From the NCBI GenBank assembly GCA_045639185.1, contig JAZUCO010000091.1, forward strand, positions 1 to 8,120: a stretch of 8,120 nt of DNA, in the 5' to 3' direction. Origin of the DNA: UBA1081 sp045639185 (GTDB lineage Bacteria > Bacillota > Clostridia > Oscillospirales > Acutalibacteraceae). Under the pieces are notes generated by a model. The model was not told the origin of the DNA, did no database searches, and worked only from the letters and a program-made list of their open reading frames with translations. The position numbers were made by a program, and so were the translations under genes. Of this stretch, positions 5,340-8,120 are shown in pieces (position 1 is the stretch's first letter; each line of letters begins with the position of its first letter).

Positions 5340-6704
5340 CTAATTATCAGTCAGTTTTTCCGCTGATTTGTAAAGTCTGATCTTTAGTATGAGATAGAGC
5401 ACAAACAGAGCAAAGAATGCTGCTGCCCACGAAATGGGATATGCCCAATAGAGATCCATAAGTGTATAACCCTCAGGCAGAATCAGGAAAATCCACGCAA
5501 GTCTTACTCCGCAGACACCGATAAGTGAAATAATCATCGGCTCAAGTGATTTTCCGAGACCTCGTATCTGCGAAGCCGTAACATCCTGAAGCGAACAGAA
5601 AACATAGAACGGAATAACAAGTGCAAGTCTGTCTGCACCAATTGAGATAACATCTGCAGAGTCTGCAAAAATCCACACAATCTGCTCTCTGAAGAAATAG
5701 CCGATAACAGAAAGAATTCCCGAAATCACAACGGTGATAAGGAAACAATATCTGTAAACCTTGGCAATATTTCTGTATTTACCTGCACCGAGATTCTGAG
5801 AAGTGAATGTCATTGCAGTCTGTGCAAAAGCATTTGTGCACACATAAATATAACCGTCATACTGCGAACCTGCCGCAATACCTGCCATTGCAACATCACC
5901 GAATGAGTTGACAGCAGACTGAATTATTACATTTGAAATTGAGAAAAGCGAATTCTGAAGCCCTGCAGGAATACCGATTCTTACAATGCAAAGAAGTTCC
6001 CTTTTGTCAAAACGAATCTTAGAGAAATGAACCTTTACAATACTTCCCGTTTTTACAAGATGATACACAACAACGATTGCAGATATATACTGAGAAGTGA
6101 TTGTAGCAATCGCAACACCTGCAACGCTCATTCCGAAAGGAATAACAAGAATAAGATTGAGAATAACATTCACAAGACCCGATGCAGCAAGTATGTAAAG
6201 AGGTCTTTTTGTGTCCCCTGATGCTCTTAACACAGACGCACCGAAATTATAAAGAAGTGAACCGGGAGCACCGAGGAAATATATCTTCAGATAAAGAGTA
6301 GAAAGATCGAGAACTTCATCGGGAACCTGCATAAGCTCCAACATTTTTCCCGAGCAGAAAAATCCGAGCACAGCAACGGCAATTCCGCATACAACACCGA
6401 GAGGCAATGCAGTGTGAACACACTTTGAGACTCTTTTTTCGTCACCTGCACCGATATGCCTTGCAGCCATAACACCTGCACCCATCGACATACCCATAAA
6501 GATGTTGATTATAAGATTTATGAGTGAACCCGTGGAGCCTACGGCAGCAAGAGCCTGAGGACCTGCGAATTTGCCGACAATGGCAGTATCAGCCGAGTTG
6601 TAAAAAAGCTGAAGCAATCCCGTAAAAATAAGAGGAACGGCAAAAATAAATGTCTTTTTCAGAAACGGACCGCTTGTCATATCAAGGGTTTGTCTTCTGC
6701 TCAT
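5340..6704 (-). CDS. MATE-family efflux transporter
   Basis: This 454-residue, twelve-helix membrane protein belongs to the multidrug and toxic compound extrusion family (NorM/MepA/DinF-like), which exports cationic drugs or metabolites in exchange for Na+ or H+. The first helix region carries LKKTFIFAVPLIFTGLLQ, followed by LFYNSADTAIVGKFAG and ALAAVG, the classic MATE start with the conserved N-D pair. The second half repeats the fold (PAGLQNSLFSISNVIIQSAV, then NAFAQTAMTFTSQNLGAGKY). Length is normal for the family and no break is seen. The ATG at 6704 is preferred; a GAGGTGA lies seven bases upstream. An in-frame GTG four codons earlier sits too close to the GGAG to be likely. It is the first gene of a two-gene operon with the lipoprotein downstream. 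The substrate is unknown. Confidence 0.93.
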   Translation of the reverse strand: MSRRQTLDMTSGPFLKKTFIFAVPLIFTGLLQLFYNSADTAIVGKFAGPQALAAVGSTGSLINLIINIFMGMSMGAGVMAARHIGAGDEKRVSKCVHTALPLGVVCGIAVAVLGFFCSGKMLELMQVPDEVLDLSTLYLKIYFLGAPGSLLYNFGASVLRASGDTKRPLYILAASGLVNVILNLILVIPFGMSVAGVAIATITSQYISAIVVVYHLVKTGSIVKVHFSKIRFDKRELLCIVRIGIPAGLQNSLFSISNVIIQSAVNSFGDVAMAGIAAGSQYDGYIYVCTNAFAQTAMTFTSQNLGAGKYRNIAKVYRYCFLITVVISGILSVIGYFFREQIVWIFADSADVISIGADRLALVIPFYVFCSLQDVTASQIRGLGKSLEPMIISLIGVCGVRLAWIFLILPEGYTLMDLYWAYPISWAAAFFALFVLYLILKIRLYKSAEKLTDN

Positions 6705-6742
6705 TTTTCTGCTCACCTCTCCTTTTTTCTTAAATCAAATTA

Positions 6743-6771
6743 ATTATACACCTTTTTTCGCTTTTTGTCAC
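6743..6771 (-). promoter_or_regulatory. Promoter for the MATE-lipoprotein operon
   Basis: On the minus strand GTGACA (6766-6771, one mismatch to TTGACA) and a perfect TATAAT (6743-6748) are 17 bases apart. The leader before the ATG at 6704 is about 30 bases. No palindrome overlaps it, so nothing here suggests control by the nearby TetR-type regulator. Confidence 0.7.
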
Positions 6772-6789
6772 TACAAATCAGCAAAAAAA

Positions 6790-6827
6790 CATAAAAAACA
6801 AAGGTGCGGCTCAATCCGAACCACACC
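6790..6827 (-). terminator. Intrinsic terminator after the spore protein gene
   Basis: A 10-bp stem (6803-6812 with 6818-6827, two G-U wobbles on the minus strand) closes a 5-base loop and is followed on the minus strand by TTTG and six T. It lies 20 bases after the spore protein stop and separates that gene from the exporter operon. Confidence 0.8.
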
Positions 6828-6846
6828 CGCATCTGTTAAGATGATA

Positions 6847-7044
6847 TTACTTCATACCGTTTTCGTAAGCCTCGATCATTTTCTTGACCATCTGACCGCC
6901 GACAGAACCTGCCTGCTTTGATGTGAGGTCACCGTTGTAACCCTGCTTGAGGTTAACACCTACTTCTGAAGCTGCTTCCATCTTGAACTTATTGAGAGCT
7001 TCTCTTGCTTCGGGTACAAGACTTGACTTGTTGTTGCTTGCCAT
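6847..7044 (-). CDS. Alpha/beta-type small acid-soluble spore protein (SASP)
   Basis: This 65-residue protein matches the alpha/beta SASP family (SspA/SspB-like) over its full length. These proteins coat DNA in the dormant spore core, shield it from UV and chemical damage, and are degraded at germination by the GPR protease. Both family boxes are visible: KFKMEAASEVGV (19-30), which contains the GPR cleavage site after E23, and YNGDLTSKQAGSVGGQMVKKMIE (36-58), the DNA-binding part with the invariant GSVGG. The residue after the cleaved Glu is Ala where Ile, Val or Phe is usual. GGAG lies ten bases before the ATG. Expression should be late in the forespore under sigma-G. The minus strand has AATACTA (7083-7089), close to the sigma-G -10 pattern CATnnTA, but no fitting -35, so I do not call a promoter. 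Its presence indicates a spore-forming lineage. Confidence 0.95.
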   Translation of the reverse strand: MASNNKSSLVPEAREALNKFKMEAASEVGVNLKQGYNGDLTSKQAGSVGGQMVKKMIEAYENGMK

Positions 7045-7162
7045 GAGTTTCGCACTCCTTTCACGTTAACTTGCGTTTGCCTTAGTATTTTGAGCTGAGC
7101 TGAGAAAAATATTATTGAGAATTTTTTCAAAATTGACAAAATCACAAATATAAATTTTCTTG

Positions 7163-7191
7163 TTGCATTTATATTTAATGTATAGTATAAT
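7163..7191 (+). promoter_or_regulatory. Promoter for the riboswitch-antiporter unit
   Basis: TTGCAT (7163-7168) and a perfect TATAAT (7186-7191) are exactly 17 bases apart. Transcription should start near 7198, just before the first stem of the riboswitch, as expected when a leader consists almost only of aptamer and terminator. Confidence 0.75.
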
Positions 7192-7199
7192 TCTGTTAT

Positions 7200-7263
7200 C
7201 GGGAATGAGGCTCTCCCGAGGGATAAAACCCTGAACCGCTTATTTCAGCTGATGGCTTCTGCG
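7200..7263 (+). promoter_or_regulatory. Fluoride riboswitch aptamer (crcB motif)
   Basis: The leader carries the hallmarks of the fluoride-sensing crcB RNA. Stem P1 is CGGGA/TCCCG (7200-7204 with 7214-7218), enclosing ATGAGGCTC. GAGGC (7207-7211) can form the defining pseudoknot with GCTTC (7255-7259; one G-U pair). The strongly conserved 3' segment GCTGATGGCTTCT is at 7248-7260, preceded by AACCGC (7234-7239). An extra hairpin AGGG/CCCT (7219-7222 with 7229-7232) lies between P1 and AACCGC; it may be the variable stem region of this class. The usual GATG after P1 reads AATG. In this class the RNA binds F- through Mg2+ ions and switches on genes for fluoride exporters or cation:proton antiporters, and an antiporter follows here. 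Motif, structure and gene context agree. Confidence 0.85.
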
Positions 7264-7292
7264 ATTTTTACGCAGAAGGTGTCGGCTTTTTT
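7247..7292 (+). terminator. Riboswitch-controlled terminator (expression platform)
   Basis: An 8-bp perfect stem CTTCTGCG/CGCAGAAG (7256-7263 with 7271-7278) extends outward, after one G-G mismatch, by eight more pairs (7247-7254 with 7280-7287, some G-U). Six T (7287-7292) follow. The 5' arm includes GCTTC, the 3' half of the aptamer pseudoknot, so aptamer and terminator exclude each other. Ligand binding should prevent termination, giving an ON switch. Confidence 0.85.
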
Positions 7293-7311
7293 ACTTTATA
7301 AGGAGGATTTT

Positions 7312-8120
7312 ATGTTAACAAGTATTGCGATTATCCTGATTTCGGGATTATTTTTAAGCTTTCTTTTTACAAAAATCAGGCTTCCGGGACTTCTCGGTAT
7401 GATTCTTGCGGGAATACTGCTCGGTCCCAATGCTCTGAATCTGATTGATTCATCGATTCTCGGCATTTCGGCAGATTTAAGACAGATTGCACTTGTAATT
7501 ATTCTGACACGTGCAGGGCTTTCGCTCAATCTCGCTGACCTTAAGAAAATCGGCAGACCTGCAGTGCTGATGTGTTTTGTTCCCGCACTCATTGAAATGA
7601 TGGGTACAATCATATTCGCTCCGATGCTTTTCGGCATATCGACTCTTGATGCGGCTATAATGGGTAGTGTGATTGCTGCAGTTTCTCCTGCCGTTGTTGT
7701 ACCGAGAATGATAAAGCTCATAGATGAGGGCTACGGCAAGGTCAAAAGTATTCCGAAACTGATTCTTGCAGGTGCGTCTGTTGATGATGTTTTCGTAATT
7801 GTCATTTTTACCATGCTCACTGCATTTGCATCAACGGGTGAAATCACAGGTATGAGCTTTCTTCAGATTCCGTTATCAATCGCACTCGGAATATTGCTTG
7901 GTGTGATTGTCGGACTTTGCCTTGTGTTGTTTTTCAAAAAAATACATATCCGTGATTCAGTAAAAGTGCTGATAATTTTAAGCATTTCATTTCTGCTCCT
8001 TGAAGCTCAGCAAAGGCTCGAAGGTATTATTCCCCTTTCGGGGCTTATTTCGATAATGAGTATGGGTATTACCGTTAATCAGAAATACAACATTCTCTCC
8101 GCAAGGCTTTCTGTGAAGTA
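7312..8120 (+). CDS. Cation:proton antiporter (CPA family), N-terminal part
   Basis: The first 269 residues of a Na+/H+ exchanger-type membrane protein are visible; the gene runs off the right edge. Successive hydrophobic helices begin at residue 3, with family features KIRLPGLLGMILAGILLGP (21-39), LTRAGLSLNL (65-74), an unwound-helix segment VIAAVSPAVVVPRMI (120-134), and the ion-binding pair D158-D159 in GASVDDVFVIVIF. A DD pair is typical of electrogenic exchangers, whereas ND is typical of electroneutral ones. AGGAGG (7301-7306) lies five bases before the ATG. The gene sits directly behind a fluoride riboswitch, and antiporters of this type are a known class of riboswitch-controlled gene. 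The likely role is relief of fluoride or the accompanying acid stress, by moving cations and protons or possibly F- itself; which of these applies is not shown by the sequence. Confidence 0.9.
   Translation, partial: MLTSIAIILISGLFLSFLFTKIRLPGLLGMILAGILLGPNALNLIDSSILGISADLRQIALVIILTRAGLSLNLADLKKIGRPAVLMCFVPALIEMMGTIIFAPMLFGISTLDAAIMGSVIAAVSPAVVVPRMIKLIDEGYGKVKSIPKLILAGASVDDVFVIVIFTMLTAFASTGEITGMSFLQIPLSIALGILLGVIVGLCLVLFFKKIHIRDSVKVLIILSISFLLLEAQQRLEGIIPLSGLISIMSMGITVNQKYNILSARLSVK

Noticed and set aside
7083..7089. Possible sigma-G -10 (AATACTA on the minus strand) for the spore protein
   Set aside because: No GnATR-like -35 is found 17-18 bases upstream, so the promoter cannot be supported, although sigma-G control is expected.
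7091..7104. Tandem repeat of TGAGC (nearly three units)
   Set aside because: Too short to be meaningful; no other copies or symmetry in the neighbourhood.
7296..7721. Minus-strand reading frame of 141 codons opposite the antiporter
   Set aside because: The plus-strand frame encodes a clear cation:proton antiporter with a ribosome site; the minus frame begins inside that gene and has no family features.
1..8120. CRISPR array, tRNA, rRNA, insertion sequence or phage genes
   Set aside because: No regularly spaced repeats, cloverleaf sequences, transposase or integrase motifs were seen on either strand.

Overview
The window looks like chromosome from a low-GC, endospore-forming member of the Clostridia, probably an anaerobic gut or rumen type. 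Three things point there: an alpha/beta-type small acid-soluble spore protein, a secreted dockerin protein (typical of fibre-degrading Clostridia), and AT-rich spacers with strong GGAGG ribosome binding sites and near-consensus vegetative promoters. The assignment is inference from gene content; no rRNA or other phylogenetic marker is present.

Layout. At the left edge is the N-terminal part of a GPH-family sugar:cation symporter (minus strand, probably TTG start). Next, also on minus, come three single-gene units: a 130-aa secreted protein that is little more than a signal peptide, an acidic linker and a dockerin; a 257-aa membrane-anchored extracellular protein of unknown function with a very acidic linker; and a 383-aa secreted calcineurin-like phosphoesterase. 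A TetR-type regulator is divergent from the phosphoesterase (plus strand). Behind its terminator sits a 155-bp non-coding palindromic element with 8-bp terminal inverted repeats. Then, on minus, a MATE exporter and a 253-aa lipoprotein form a tight two-gene operon, followed upstream by a monocistronic spore protein gene. At the right edge, on plus, is a cation:proton antiporter (truncated by the window end) whose leader is a fluoride (crcB-type) riboswitch with an overlapping intrinsic terminator.

How the parts relate. Most units carry their own promoter and terminator, so this is a series of small transcription units, not one pathway. Several encode envelope or exported proteins (symporter, dockerin protein, acidic-linker protein, phosphoesterase, lipoprotein, MATE exporter, antiporter). 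The best-supported regulatory system is the fluoride riboswitch: the 3' half of the aptamer pseudoknot is also the 5' arm of the terminator, so fluoride binding should turn the antiporter ON. The TetR regulator faces a 17-bp perfect palindrome lying between the -35 and -10 of the phosphoesterase promoter, a possible regulator/target pair. I see no CRISPR array, tRNA, rRNA, transposase or phage gene. The most notable items are the riboswitch-antiporter unit, the 155-bp element, the TetR/phosphoesterase palindrome, the phosphoesterase with Gln in place of the usual metal-site His, and the dockerin-only protein. None is clear evidence of an entirely new system.
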